A stretch of 21,352 nucleotides of DNA from JAVVSR01 sp964604875 (GTDB lineage Bacteria > Bacillota > Clostridia > Christensenellales > CAG-917): contig CAZSAC010000029.1 of NCBI GenBank assembly GCA_964604875.1, forward strand, positions 1-21,352, in the 5' to 3' direction. Made by a program: the position numbers and the translations under genes. Positions 1 to 10,100 of this stretch are shown in pieces (the first letter of the stretch is position 1; every line of letters begins with the position of its first letter). A model generated the notes under the pieces. That model was not told where the DNA came from. It worked only from the letters and a program-made list of their open reading frames with translations, and made no database searches.

Positions 1-1124
1 GCGACGTAGAGCAAGACAGAATCGAAAAAGCTCAAAAACACGCAAAAACTCATCTCTGTCCCGAGCCCAAGGGATATACCGATTATACGCAGATAATAAA
101 AGACGGCGGAATCGATTGCGTGATTATATCCACAAGTTGGTGCGCGCACTCGCAAATTGCCAAAGATTTTATGCGAGCAGGCATACCCGTAGGCGTTGAG
201 GTCGGCGGAGCGTATTCGGTAGAAGAATGCTGGGATACGGTGCGTTGCTATGAGGAAACCAAAACCCCGTATATGATGCTTGAAAACTGTTGCTATGGCG
301 AATATGAGCTCGCCGTTTTAAAAATGGTGCAGGAGGGAGTATTCGGCGAGGTTGTGCATTGCTCAGGCGGATATAAGCACGATATTCGAGACGAAATAGC
401 GTTTGGAAACAAAAATAAACACTATCGGCTTAATGAATATATAAATCGTAACTGTGAAAACTATCCCACTCACGAAATCGGGCCTATATCGAAAATTTTG
501 AACCTGACCTATGGAAACACAATGGTGAGCTTGACGTCCACGGCAAGCAAGGCTTGCGGATTGAAAAAGTATATCGAAACCCGAAAGGATAAATACGACG
601 ATTTAAAAGCCCTTGAAAATCAAGAATTTCGCCAAGGCGATATAGTCACCACGGTTATCAAATGCGCAGGAGGAGAAACAATTACAATTACCTTAGACAC
701 TACTTTGCCGAGGATATACAGCAGAGGCTTTGAGGTAAGAGGTACTCGGGCGATGTTTAGCGAAGACGAAAGAAGGCTTATTTTGGATAAGGACAGTAAG
801 GTCGGCGTCACAAAAAAAAGTCTTAGATACACGAGTCGGAAATACGGACATCCAATTTGGAAATATTTTAAGGCAGAGGGCATAAAGGGCGGTCACGGCG
901 GAATGGACTGGTTGGTTTTGGAAGCGTTCTTTTCCTCGGTAAGAAATTGCGACAAGGTTATGCCGATTGACGTTTACGAGGCGGCAAGCTGGATGGTAAT
1001 AACTGCCCTATCGGCAAAGTCAATAGAAAACGGCAGCGCCCCCGTAGAGTTTCCGGACTTTACAAACGGCGCTTGGAAAACAAGAAAGCAACAAGGAAAA
1101 GGCGCGTTCTTTTTGGAGAAATAA
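1..1124 (+). CDS. Gfo/Idh/MocA-family oxidoreductase, GH109-like, 5' partial
   Basis: The reading frame is open from base 3 to the TAA at 1122-1124, so the gene runs in from outside the window and 373 residues are visible. The GTG at 120 is internal: upstream codons continue a plausible Rossmann-fold segment (D-V-E-Q-D-R-I-E-K-A...). The GxGxxG strand expected at the N-terminus lies off the window. Family signs are the VIISTSW strand end, the VGVEVGG segment in place of the usual EKP, the KGGHGGMDWL motif near residues 297-306 of the visible part, and a C-terminal APVEFPDFTNGAW stretch. The GGHGGMD and PVE.PDFT motifs are typical of the branch that contains GH109 NAD-dependent alpha-N-acetylgalactosaminidases. 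The neighbouring fucosidase, GH110-like protein and HexNAc kinase fit a role in blood-group-type glycans. True GH109 activity is inferred; a sugar dehydrogenase is the alternative. Confidence 0.8.
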   Translation, partial: DVEQDRIEKAQKHAKTHLCPEPKGYTDYTQIIKDGGIDCVIISTSWCAHSQIAKDFMRAGIPVGVEVGGAYSVEECWDTVRCYEETKTPYMMLENCCYGEYELAVLKMVQEGVFGEVVHCSGGYKHDIRDEIAFGNKNKHYRLNEYINRNCENYPTHEIGPISKILNLTYGNTMVSLTSTASKACGLKKYIETRKDKYDDLKALENQEFRQGDIVTTVIKCAGGETITITLDTTLPRIYSRGFEVRGTRAMFSEDERRLILDKDSKVGVTKKSLRYTSRKYGHPIWKYFKAEGIKGGHGGMDWLVLEAFFSSVRNCDKVMPIDVYEAASWMVITALSAKSIENGSAPVEFPDFTNGAWKTRKQQGKGAFFLEK

Positions 1125-1178
1125 TAGTTTATCTTTATATTTTGCTAAATAAAATTCAGATTTTGTCAAGGAGAGAAA

Positions 1179-2246
1179 ATGGATTTTAAAGAAATAATGG
1201 AAAATTTTCTAGCAGAAGGTGAGCTTGTCTCCGCCGAAAAATACGGGCGTGGGCATATAAACGACACCTTTCTGGTGACCACCTCCAAAAAGAGATATAT
1301 CCTTCAAAAAATCAATCACAACGTGTTTAAAAACATAGAGGGCTTGATGTCAAATATTGTCGGCGTAACAGAGTTTATTGCCTCAAGGTCAAATCAGCCA
1401 AGCGAGGAGCTTCTCCGTGTCATCATCACCAAAAGCGGGAAAAGCTTTTTAAAAACAGACGACGGATATTTTCGGCTATACAACTTTATTTCGCAAGGTA
1501 TCAGCATTGAAACTACACCCACCGCCGAACAGCTTATGATTGCGGGGCACGCCTTTGGAAGCTTTCAAAAGCTGTTGGCAAAGTATCCTGCGGAGCGTCT
1601 TTTTGAAACAATAAAAGATTTTCATAACACGCAAACGCGCTATGAAAACTTTGAATCGGCGGTCGCGTTGGACGCGTTTGGGCGCAGAAATGAAGTTGAA
1701 GAAGAAATTGAATTTTTTGAAAAAAGAAAAGATTACGCCAAAAAGGTAATTTCCAAGATTGCCGACGGAAGTATTCCTTTGAGGGTTACGCACAACGATA
1801 CAAAGCTAAACAACGTTCTTATAGACGTGCAGAATATGCGCCCTGTCACGGTCATCGATTTAGACACTATTATGGCAGGCTCGTCCTTATACGACTTTGG
1901 CGACAGCATACGTTCGGGCGCCAACGTTGGGACAGAAGACGGCTCGACGCCGGCGGGCTTTTCCATAAAGCTTTTTTCTGCTTTTGCAGAGGGCTTTATA
2001 GGGGAGCTTAGGGGTACGCTGTCGCAGGGAGAAGTCGATAACTTAGCCTTTGGCGCAATTTTGATGACGTACGAATGCGGTATGCGTTTTTTGACGGACT
2101 ATTTAAGCGGAGACGTATATTTTAAAACTTCTTCGCCAAAACAAAATCTTTTGCGCGCGAGAAGCCAAATTTTGTTGGTAAAAGAGATGGAAGAACAGTT
2201 GCCGCAAATGACTGAGATTATAAAAAATCTTTATAAGGGTAGGTAA
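1179..2246 (+). CDS. nahK: N-acetylhexosamine 1-kinase-like phosphotransferase (APH/choline kinase fold)
   Basis: The 355-residue protein has the aminoglycoside-phosphotransferase fold. It has an N-terminal GHINDTFLV nucleotide-binding turn (about residues 25-33), the catalytic loop HNDTKLNNVLID (His205, Asp207) and the metal-binding VIDLDT (Asp227, Asp229), followed by YDFGDSIRSG. The GHIN.T and VIDLDT.M.G combination is characteristic of NahK, which uses ATP to make GlcNAc-1-P or GalNAc-1-P in the cytoplasm. A clear ribosome binding site (AAGGAGAG) lies just before the ATG. It sits 54 bases after the Gfo/Idh gene and ends two bases before the fucosidase start, so the genes are probably co-transcribed and translationally coupled. 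No lacto-N-biose phosphorylase is in the window. The kinase therefore probably acts on HexNAc released by hydrolases rather than in a complete bifidobacterial-type LNB pathway. The exact sugar specificity is not visible. Confidence 0.8.
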   Translation: MDFKEIMENFLAEGELVSAEKYGRGHINDTFLVTTSKKRYILQKINHNVFKNIEGLMSNIVGVTEFIASRSNQPSEELLRVIITKSGKSFLKTDDGYFRLYNFISQGISIETTPTAEQLMIAGHAFGSFQKLLAKYPAERLFETIKDFHNTQTRYENFESAVALDAFGRRNEVEEEIEFFEKRKDYAKKVISKIADGSIPLRVTHNDTKLNNVLIDVQNMRPVTVIDLDTIMAGSSLYDFGDSIRSGANVGTEDGSTPAGFSIKLFSAFAEGFIGELRGTLSQGEVDNLAFGAILMTYECGMRFLTDYLSGDVYFKTSSPKQNLLRARSQILLVKEMEEQLPQMTEIIKNLYKGR

Positions 2247-2248
2247 AT

Positions 2249-3586
2249 ATGGAGAATTTGAACAGTCCCGAGTTTTTAGAAAAATTAATTCAAGTGGTTC
2301 CCACACAAAATCAAATAGCTATACAAGAAATGGGCTATTACAATTTCATTCATTTCGGTCTAAACACATTTACGGGGCAGGAATGGGGCGACGGGACAGT
2401 ATCTCCACAAAAATTTCTTATAAAGGATAAAATAGACACCGATAAATGGTGCGCTCAGCTAAAATCCACAGGCAGTAAAGGCGTCATTATAACCGCCAAG
2501 CATCACGACGGTTTTTGTCTTTTCCCAAGCAAGTTCACAGATTATACTATTGCCGCCACAGGCTATTGCAACGGCAAAGGGGACCTCGTCAAACAGCTTG
2601 CCGAATCGTGCAAAAAAGTCGGCATAAAGCTGGGCGTATACTTATCGCCGTGGGACAGACACGAGGCAACCTATGGTACAGAGGAATACAATGATTTTTA
2701 CTGCAATCAACTGACAGAATTGTGCACAAATTACGGCGATTTATTTTGTTTATGGTTTGACGGCGCGTGCGGAGAGGGGGCTAACGGAAAGGTTCAGAGT
2801 TATGACTGGGAAAGGTATTATGCGTTGATAAAAAAGCTTCAGCCAAAAGCTTGTATTTCCAACTGTGGGGCAGATGTCAGATGGATAGGCAATGAATTCG
2901 GCCACGCAAGGGCGTCGGAATGGAGCGTTGTTCCCAAACGGTTGCAATGCTATGACAAGATATCCAAAGAATCGCAACAGGAAGACGGCGCATACGCAAT
3001 GCTCAAAAAAATAGACAACACAGATAAGACTATCGGTGAAAAATGGCAGCTGATAAACGAACCCGAATTGTGCTGGTGGCCGGCGGAAATGGACATTCCA
3101 GTTACATACGTAGGGTGGTTTTATCACAAGTCATTTGAAGTTTTTTGCACACGTTCGGTAAAAAATCTTGTTCAATGCTACAACGAGTCTGTCGGCAACA
3201 ACGCAATGCTTTTATGTAATGTCCCGCCGAACAGAAAGGGTGAGCTTCCTGCAAAGTTTATAAAGAGAATGGTTTTTGCGCGGGAAAAAGTCGAAAAACA
3301 GTTTTCCAAACCGATAAAAGGCAAGTATAAAAAAGAGGGCGATACCTTGCGCTTTGCGCTAGGCGGAAAAAGTGTTTCGAGGGTTGTATTAGGCGAGGAC
3401 ATTTCCAAGAGTCACCGCATAGAGAACTTTGAAATCAAAATCGACGGCGCGACAGTTTTCAGCGGCGGAGCGGTTGGTTTTAAAAAATTCTGTTTCTTTA
3501 AACCGGTTAAAGGGGAAACTTTAGAGATTGTCATCACCGAAAAAAGAGGGGAAGTTTTTATCAACAAGGCGGAAATTTATCAATAA
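2249..3586 (+). CDS. alpha-L-fucosidase, GH29 (GH29-B-like), cytoplasmic
   Basis: The 445-residue protein has all the GH29 hallmarks: IHFGLNTFTGQEWGDG near residues 34-49, the AKHHDGFCLFPS strand (83-94), and LGVYLSPWDRHE (128-139). The nucleophile strand is LWFDGACGEG with Asp171. The segment RWIGNEFGHA carries Glu216, spaced as the acid/base of alpha-1,3/1,4-fucosidases of the GH29-B group (the spacing I recall is Asp172/Glu217 in the bifidobacterial enzyme). After about residue 345 a short beta-sandwich-like tail begins. There is no signal peptide, so it should act on imported oligosaccharides. Subfamily B enzymes usually need a branched Lewis-type substrate, which matches a cluster that also carries beta- and probably alpha-galactosidases. 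The start is the ATG two bases after the kinase stop. Confidence 0.92.
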   Translation: MENLNSPEFLEKLIQVVPTQNQIAIQEMGYYNFIHFGLNTFTGQEWGDGTVSPQKFLIKDKIDTDKWCAQLKSTGSKGVIITAKHHDGFCLFPSKFTDYTIAATGYCNGKGDLVKQLAESCKKVGIKLGVYLSPWDRHEATYGTEEYNDFYCNQLTELCTNYGDLFCLWFDGACGEGANGKVQSYDWERYYALIKKLQPKACISNCGADVRWIGNEFGHARASEWSVVPKRLQCYDKISKESQQEDGAYAMLKKIDNTDKTIGEKWQLINEPELCWWPAEMDIPVTYVGWFYHKSFEVFCTRSVKNLVQCYNESVGNNAMLLCNVPPNRKGELPAKFIKRMVFAREKVEKQFSKPIKGKYKKEGDTLRFALGGKSVSRVVLGEDISKSHRIENFEIKIDGATVFSGGAVGFKKFCFFKPVKGETLEIVITEKRGEVFINKAEIYQ

Positions 3587-3609
3587 AAGTTTAGATAAGA
3601 AGGAGAATT

Positions 3610-5229
3610 ATGGAAATCAAAGCGCGTGACTACAAAGTGATACCCAACCAAGATATTTCGATAAAACTGGCGGAGCTTTTCCAAGCCTTGACGGACGTTG
3701 AAGGCGAAAAGACGCTTGTTTTTGAAAAAGGCGATTATTATATTGACAGCGCTCTTTGCCAAAAAGAAATTTTATACATAACAAATTCGACGGGCGAGGA
3801 AGAATGGAACGAGGGAGAGACAAAGCACCTTTGTAACATTGCCTTATATTTAAAAAACCTTAAAGACTTACAGGTTTTAGGCAATGGAGCCAGGTTTATA
3901 ATCGACGGAAAAGTGACGAACATAGTCGTTGACGAATGCGAAAATTTGGAAATCGAGGATATAGAACTAAAAGTTATAAATCCGGATATGCACGCATTTA
4001 CGGTATTAAAAAGCGGATTATTTTACTGCGATTTTCAGCTTGACAATGAAAGTAAATATAAGTCGGACGGTAAGTCGTTTGTTTTTGACGGGAAAGAATA
4101 TCAAACTTCTTTCACTAAATCAGCAAACACTTCTTGGTGGAACGGCTATATTCCAAAGAATACGCCATATAAAATATACCGTTCATCGCACCCGTTTGCA
4201 GGCGCGTTAAAAATCAAAGAAATTGCGCCTTATGTTTTTAGAGTATACTATCCTATTAAAAGAAAATTCAAAAAGGGTGACATTATAAACGTTTTTGACG
4301 TAAAGCGCAAGAATGCGGGTATTTTTGTCAGAAAAAGCAATGATGTGGTTTTCAAAAACGTCATACAACACTTCAACTACGGGCTGGCGTTTGTTGCGCA
4401 GGACAATGAAAATATCACGATTGACGGAGTGGATTTTTCTCCCGAGAAAAACGGGGCAAAAAAGATGGCGTCAGTGGCGGACTTTATCCAAATTTGTATG
4501 TGCAAAGGGTTGGTTAAAATTGTAAATTCCAACTTCGATAGCGCAGGCGACGATTGTCTGAATGTTCACGGAATACACTTTAAAATTGATAAAATTGCAG
4601 GTAAAACCCTTAATGTGAAATTCTGTCACGCCCAAAGCTATGGTTTTAATCCCTTGCGAGAGGGCGACGTCATTGAATATGTCAATCCAAAAACCCTAGA
4701 CAGGGTCGGTTCGGCAAGGATACTTTCTTCAAAACAGCTTGACAACTATAACATCACGCTTACGGTTGACAACATCGAGGGAGCAAGCGAGGGGCTTGTT
4801 ATAGAGGATATTACGATGTGCCCCGATTTGGTTTTTTCAAACAACACTATGACGCGTATCATCACAAGGGGATTGCTTATCACCACAAGAGGCAAAGTGC
4901 TTGTGGAAAACAATCGGTTTATAAGCACGTCTATGAACAGCATATTGTTTTCCAACGACGCCAAAAGCTGGTATGAAAGCGGACGCGTCACAGACGCCGT
5001 TATAAAACGCAATGTCTTTGAGCATTGTCCTTGTCATACGGTATGTATTCTGCCCGAAAACGGACAAAACAAAAACATAGTTCACGGTAAATTTCTTATT
5101 GAAGACAATATTATTCACAGCGAAAACGGAGATTTTTATTTCAAGTGCGCAGAAGAAGTAACTTTGAAAAACAATACTTTAAAACCAATCAAGACAATAA
5201 ATACGAAAGTGATAAATAAAGGCAACTAG
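3610..5229 (+). CDS. Right-handed beta-helix glycosidase, GH110-like (putative alpha-1,3-galactosidase)
   Basis: The 539-residue protein is built from short repeated strands ending in asparagine or aspartate turns, such as NVVFKNVIQHFNYG, NITIDGVDFS, KIVNSNFDSAGDDCLNVHG and RNVFEHCP. These are the signature of parallel beta-helix carbohydrate-active enzymes. The paired acidic motif GDDCLNVHG (Asp314, Asp315, His320) resembles the catalytic region of GH110 alpha-1,3-galactosidases, which remove blood-group-B or linear B galactose. A non-helical insert (about residues 140-200) carries TSWWNGYIPKNTPY. There is no signal peptide, whereas many characterised GH110 enzymes are exported. A strong AAGGAG ribosome binding site precedes the ATG, and the gene lies 23 bases after the fucosidase. 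The beta-helix fold is secure. The GH110 assignment rests on the DD motif and context, and another beta-helix GH family is possible. Confidence 0.65.
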   Translation: MEIKARDYKVIPNQDISIKLAELFQALTDVEGEKTLVFEKGDYYIDSALCQKEILYITNSTGEEEWNEGETKHLCNIALYLKNLKDLQVLGNGARFIIDGKVTNIVVDECENLEIEDIELKVINPDMHAFTVLKSGLFYCDFQLDNESKYKSDGKSFVFDGKEYQTSFTKSANTSWWNGYIPKNTPYKIYRSSHPFAGALKIKEIAPYVFRVYYPIKRKFKKGDIINVFDVKRKNAGIFVRKSNDVVFKNVIQHFNYGLAFVAQDNENITIDGVDFSPEKNGAKKMASVADFIQICMCKGLVKIVNSNFDSAGDDCLNVHGIHFKIDKIAGKTLNVKFCHAQSYGFNPLREGDVIEYVNPKTLDRVGSARILSSKQLDNYNITLTVDNIEGASEGLVIEDITMCPDLVFSNNTMTRIITRGLLITTRGKVLVENNRFISTSMNSILFSNDAKSWYESGRVTDAVIKRNVFEHCPCHTVCILPENGQNKNIVHGKFLIEDNIIHSENGDFYFKCAEEVTLKNNTLKPIKTINTKVINKGN

Positions 5230-5242
5230 AAAAGGGAAAATT

Positions 5243-7165
5243 ATGAAACAAAAAGGCAAACTTGCAACAAAAATCAGCGATGGACTTTTTAAACTGAAAA
5301 CCTATTGGAAAAAACCGCCAAAGGGCTATTACGTAAGCTTTAAAGAGTTTGTATCCTTAGCGCTTGGCTATGGCGGCATTTCGTTTTTATCAATCATTAT
5401 TCAATGGACAACAATCGCAACAACCGTCTATGTCGCGCTTAGCTATTTTGAAGTATCGCAGGGATTGGTTTGGATATTGGGTATCGCCGGCGCGGCGCTA
5501 ACTTTAATTCGCTCGCCGATTTTGTCGATGATAATTGACAACAACAACAGCAGTCGAGGCAAGTTTAAACCGTTTTTGATGATGTCGTCTATTGCGGCGG
5601 CGATATGCTTTTGGCTTATCGTCTATGTGCCGATATCCTGGAAGGACGTCGGAGAGTTTTATATAACGATGCCCGCCATACCGATTTTTGGTATGAAAGA
5701 AGCCTCAACCATAGAAATAAACTTGGCAATAATCGCATTATTCACGCTCACGCAGGTGGGTACTTTCTTTAGCACGCTTTTAAATCAGGCGATGGTAGGT
5801 ATTGAACAGACAATCTCTCCCGTGGCTCAAGAGCGCGCAAATATCGGCGCGTTGAGAGGGCTGATTGCAAATATTCCCGGCTCGGTTGTTAATATCGTTA
5901 TTCCGATTTTAGCGGGCTCAGTTCTCTTTAAGGAATTGGGCGGATATAACTCCATAGAGCTATATCGTTTGATTTTCCCGTTCTGCGCAGTAGGTACTGT
6001 TGCGCTGATTTTATTTGCCATTAAGGGCACTCACGAAAGGGTTGTTGTCAACAAAAAATATGTTGCCAAAGTCAAGTTTTTTGAAGGCGCAAAAATTTTA
6101 AGCGGCTGCAAATATTTTTGGTGCTTGACGTTTTTCAATGTAATAATCGGAATACGGGGCTTAAACAACTTGTCAAACTGGATAAAAGAATATAGCTTCA
6201 CATCGTCCGCGGGAAAAACTTGGGCAGGCATATATTGCACGACGCTCTTAATGAACGCCTTAGTGCTGGGTATGGTTTTAGGCCCGATACTAATTAAAAA
6301 ATACGGAAAGATAAAAGTTTTAAGAACGGCAAATATTATATTTTTGGCGTTTATTACAGTTCAACTGCTTTTCTATAAACAACCTATCGTCATTTTAATC
6401 GCGCTGTTTTTCCAAAATCTTTGTATGGGCTTTGATTATGTTGCGGCGGTTATGGTGTCGGACGTTATGGACTATTTGCAATTTAAAACAGGCAAAAGAT
6501 TGGAAGGCTTTTGGCAAAACTATTCCGCCATTATTCTGACGGTTATAGGCATATTTACGGGCTTAGTTTCCCCAATTGCGTTATCGCTGGGCGGTATCGG
6601 TTTTTCGGACACTCTTAATACCGCTTTACAAAACGAATTATTGAGAAACAACGCGTATAGGAATTTGTCCCTAGCGGCTTTAATCGCAGGGGTTTTGGTT
6701 ATCATACCTATGCTGTTTTACGATTTGAACGAAAAGAAGCACGCAAATATCGTAAGGGTTTTGAAACTGCGCGCGGCGCTTGACAATCAGACCGACGATT
6801 TGCTATCTGACCAAGACATACTAAACGTAAAAGAAATTTGGGATTTTAACGCTGAAAACCCCAGTGATATCGTAACCTATGAAATAGAAAATCAAAAAAG
6901 CACACTTATGCAGATTCTTGAGTTATACGCCGACGCGCAGGCTCGCGTTGACGCTGCAACAGAGGCGGAAAGGCTTGAAGAACTTGCAAGAAATATCGAG
7001 TTTGAAGAAAAGAAGCTTGCGTCAAAGCTTGCAAAAGCTAAGCAAAAGGCTCAAAAGAAGGGAGTTGCCTTTGATGAAGAAGCCTTTGTTGAAGCCTTTA
7101 AAGCAAATTCACGCTTTTTAAAGCAGGAAACCGCACCCGTCGAAAAAACCGCAGAAGTCGCATAG
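5243..7165 (+). CDS. GPH-family (MelB-like) sugar:cation symporter with long C-terminal tail
   Basis: The 640-residue membrane protein has the two family signatures of glycoside-pentoside-hexuronide symporters. One is the loop MIIDNNNSSRGKFKPFLM after TM2 (about residues 95-112), and the other is DVMDYLQFKTGKRLEG in the second half (about residues 407-422). About twelve hydrophobic segments cover residues 30-495. Typical members are 450-500 residues. Here about 145 extra residues follow the last membrane segment, and they are strongly charged and helical (an AQARVDAATEAERLEEL.. stretch, then K/A-rich repeats), likely a cytoplasmic coiled coil. It lies between the beta-helix glycosidase and lacZ with short gaps, so it is the obvious importer for the oligosaccharide degraded by this operon. 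The coupling ion and exact sugar cannot be read from sequence. Confidence 0.88.
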   Translation: MKQKGKLATKISDGLFKLKTYWKKPPKGYYVSFKEFVSLALGYGGISFLSIIIQWTTIATTVYVALSYFEVSQGLVWILGIAGAALTLIRSPILSMIIDNNNSSRGKFKPFLMMSSIAAAICFWLIVYVPISWKDVGEFYITMPAIPIFGMKEASTIEINLAIIALFTLTQVGTFFSTLLNQAMVGIEQTISPVAQERANIGALRGLIANIPGSVVNIVIPILAGSVLFKELGGYNSIELYRLIFPFCAVGTVALILFAIKGTHERVVVNKKYVAKVKFFEGAKILSGCKYFWCLTFFNVIIGIRGLNNLSNWIKEYSFTSSAGKTWAGIYCTTLLMNALVLGMVLGPILIKKYGKIKVLRTANIIFLAFITVQLLFYKQPIVILIALFFQNLCMGFDYVAAVMVSDVMDYLQFKTGKRLEGFWQNYSAIILTVIGIFTGLVSPIALSLGGIGFSDTLNTALQNELLRNNAYRNLSLAALIAGVLVIIPMLFYDLNEKKHANIVRVLKLRAALDNQTDDLLSDQDILNVKEIWDFNAENPSDIVTYEIENQKSTLMQILELYADAQARVDAATEAERLEELARNIEFEEKKLASKLAKAKQKAQKKGVAFDEEAFVEAFKANSRFLKQETAPVEKTAEVA

Positions 7166-7193
7166 AATACGAACAAGGAAAGGAGCAACCAAT

Positions 7194-10100
7194 ATGAAAT
7201 ATATCTTCAATCAAAAAAACTACAACGACTTTGCCGTCTTTGAAATCAACAAGCAAAAGCCTAGGGTTTACGCAATTCCGTACGGTGATGTAGATAAACT
7301 TAAAACGGTTGACCTTGTCCGTGAGCGTTATGAAAGCGACAGAATTATTATGCTGTCGGGAAAATGGAGCTTTAAATATTATCCCAGCTGTACCCAGCTT
7401 CCCAAAGAGTTTGATTCAGATAAAGAGAAAACGGATATAATAGATGTTCCGTCAACGTGGCAACGCACGGGGTATGAAAACCCCAACTATTTAAATTCAA
7501 GATACCAATTTCCGCTTAATCCGCCGAAAATCCCCGACGATATGCCGGTGGCGGTTTACGTAAAGAAGTTTAGCTTAGACAAAACGCAAGGGACGTACCT
7601 AATAAATTTTTTGGGGGTATGCGCGTGCTTTGATTTCTTTGTCAACGGAGAATATGTAGGGTATAGCGAGGGGAGCCACAATACTGCCGAGTTTGATATT
7701 TCAAGCTATATTAAAGACGGAGAAAACGAAATACTCCTTAAGGTATACAAGTGGTGCAACGGCAGTTATTTAGAGTGTCAGGATATGTTTAGAGAAAACG
7801 GCATTTTCCGTGACGTGTTTATCATTTTGGAAACATCCTCCTATCTTGGGGATTTTGGGTGTACAACCAAATATTTGGGCGAGAAAAACTATTCCCTAAT
7901 CTTTGATTATACGGTGAAAAATCCTTCCTCCGAAACCAAAACTAGCTTTTGGTTATTTGACAAAACGGGGCGGGAAGCGCTTGCGGATACCTTTAGCGAA
8001 GGGGCGTCAAAAAAAGAGTATAATCTTCAAAACGTATTAGAGTGGAGCGCAGAAATACCCAATCAATATATGCTCATTGTGGAATACGTTTTTAACGGTG
8101 TCGCAACCTATTACAGGAACTTTATCGGCTTTAAGCATATTGAGATAAAAGGCAATATCTTCTACTTTAACAATCAAAAAGTGAAGTTTAAAGGTATCAA
8201 TCAGCACGAAAGCCACCCAAAGACAGGCTTTGTCGTTTCGGCGGAGTTTTTGGAAAACGATATAAAGCTTATGAAGGCGTTCAATATAAATACCGTGCGC
8301 TTATCGCACTATGTTCACGAACCGATTTTTCTGGCGTTATGCGACAAATACGGACTATACGCCGTCGACGAAATGGACTTAGAGGCTCACGGGATTTATA
8401 GCAATCCGCTAAAAAGTGACTTTGGCAAAATCAGCAATAATCTAGCTTGGAAAGACCAGTTTTTAGACAGAGCAAAGAGGATGTTCTATCGGGACAGAAA
8501 CCACGCTTGCGTAATTATGTGGTCGCTCGGGAACGAGTCGGGCGGATACCTTTGTCACGATGCGTGCTATGACTTTTTCAAGTCCGTATCGGATTTACCC
8601 GTGCACTATGAGGGCGCAATCCACACTAAGCGGTTTTTCTATGACGTTGTTGCAGAGTTTTACCCCAACGTAAAGCATTTAGAAAAAATCCAAAACAAAA
8701 CCATCTCCGAAAAAAGATATCTGGAAAAGCCCTATTTTATGAGCGAATATGCTCACGCTATGGGCGTGGGTCCCGGCGGTCTTGAAGGATATATGCAATA
8801 CATTTTGAATAACGACAATTTTTGCGGAGGCTGTATTTGGGAATTTTGCGACCATATTGTCGACAACCCCAACGCCGCTCACCGTTTCACATATGGTGGA
8901 GATTACGGCGAAAAGAAACACGATGGCAATTTCTGCGTGGACGGAATGTTTTTCCCCGACCGTTCGCCTAGCACGGGCGCGCTGAATATGCGTGAAGCGT
9001 ACCGTCCCGTACGCGCAAAATTAGTCAACGGAAAAATCGAAATAAAAAATACAAATTATTTTAAGGATACGTCGGAATATACTTTTTTGTGGAAACTGTT
9101 AAAGGACGGCGCAGAAGTATCAAATGGCAAAATTGAGCTTAACATCTTGCCTCAAGGCGTTCAAACGCTTGAGTTACCTTGCCAAATTCCTCAAGAAGAC
9201 GCTGATGTGTTTTTGCAAATCAAATATGAAAACAAGGATAAAAGCTATATCGCCTGCGATGAGCTTTGTTTAAAGCTTGCCTCTGTGCAAAAGAAACCCT
9301 ATATAAAACCGCAAATGAAGTATCGTGACGACGTAATCGAAACAGAGTTTATAGGCGGAAAACTTGCAATATCCAAAAAAGATGGAAGTTTGGTGTCGTA
9401 CGTAATTGGCAACGACGAACTTATAAATCAAAAACCCTTATTAAAGAAAAAAGGACTTTTGCCAAATATGTATCGTGTGCCGATTGATAACGACAGATTC
9501 ATCAAAATATTGTGGAAATCTTTAGGCTTGCTTGATGCCACCCCTAGACTTATTTCCGCCAAAATCGAAAACAACGAGGAAAGCAGTACGGTAAAAACAA
9601 AATACGCTATAAATGGAAAAGGGCGTTTGGCAACGGCAAATATTGATATGAAAATCGGCGGAGACGGAAGGCTGTTTTTTACGGCGCAGCTTAAAAAAGG
9701 CTGGAAGCTTTTAAAGTATAGCGACATCACAAGGTTTGGAATGACGCTTGAAGCAAATAAAATGTTCTCGACAGTCAAGTATTACGGCTTAGGAGACAGA
9801 GAAACGTTTTCCGATTTTTCCGAGCACGGCAAAACGGGTATATATACCAAAGACGTCGCCGACATGCATGAAAAATATATTATGCCTCAGGAAAGCGGAA
9901 ACAGAAGTATGGTGCGCTGGGCGGAATTATGCAACGATAACGGCGTGGGAATACGCGTGGAATACGTCGACAAATATCTAAACATAAACGCAAACCACTT
10001 TTCCCGTTATGAATTAAGCGCATGCAAGCACGCCGATGAGCTTAGAGAGTATGACGCAACAATTTTGCAAATAGACGGCTTTATGAGGGGTATAGGAAGT

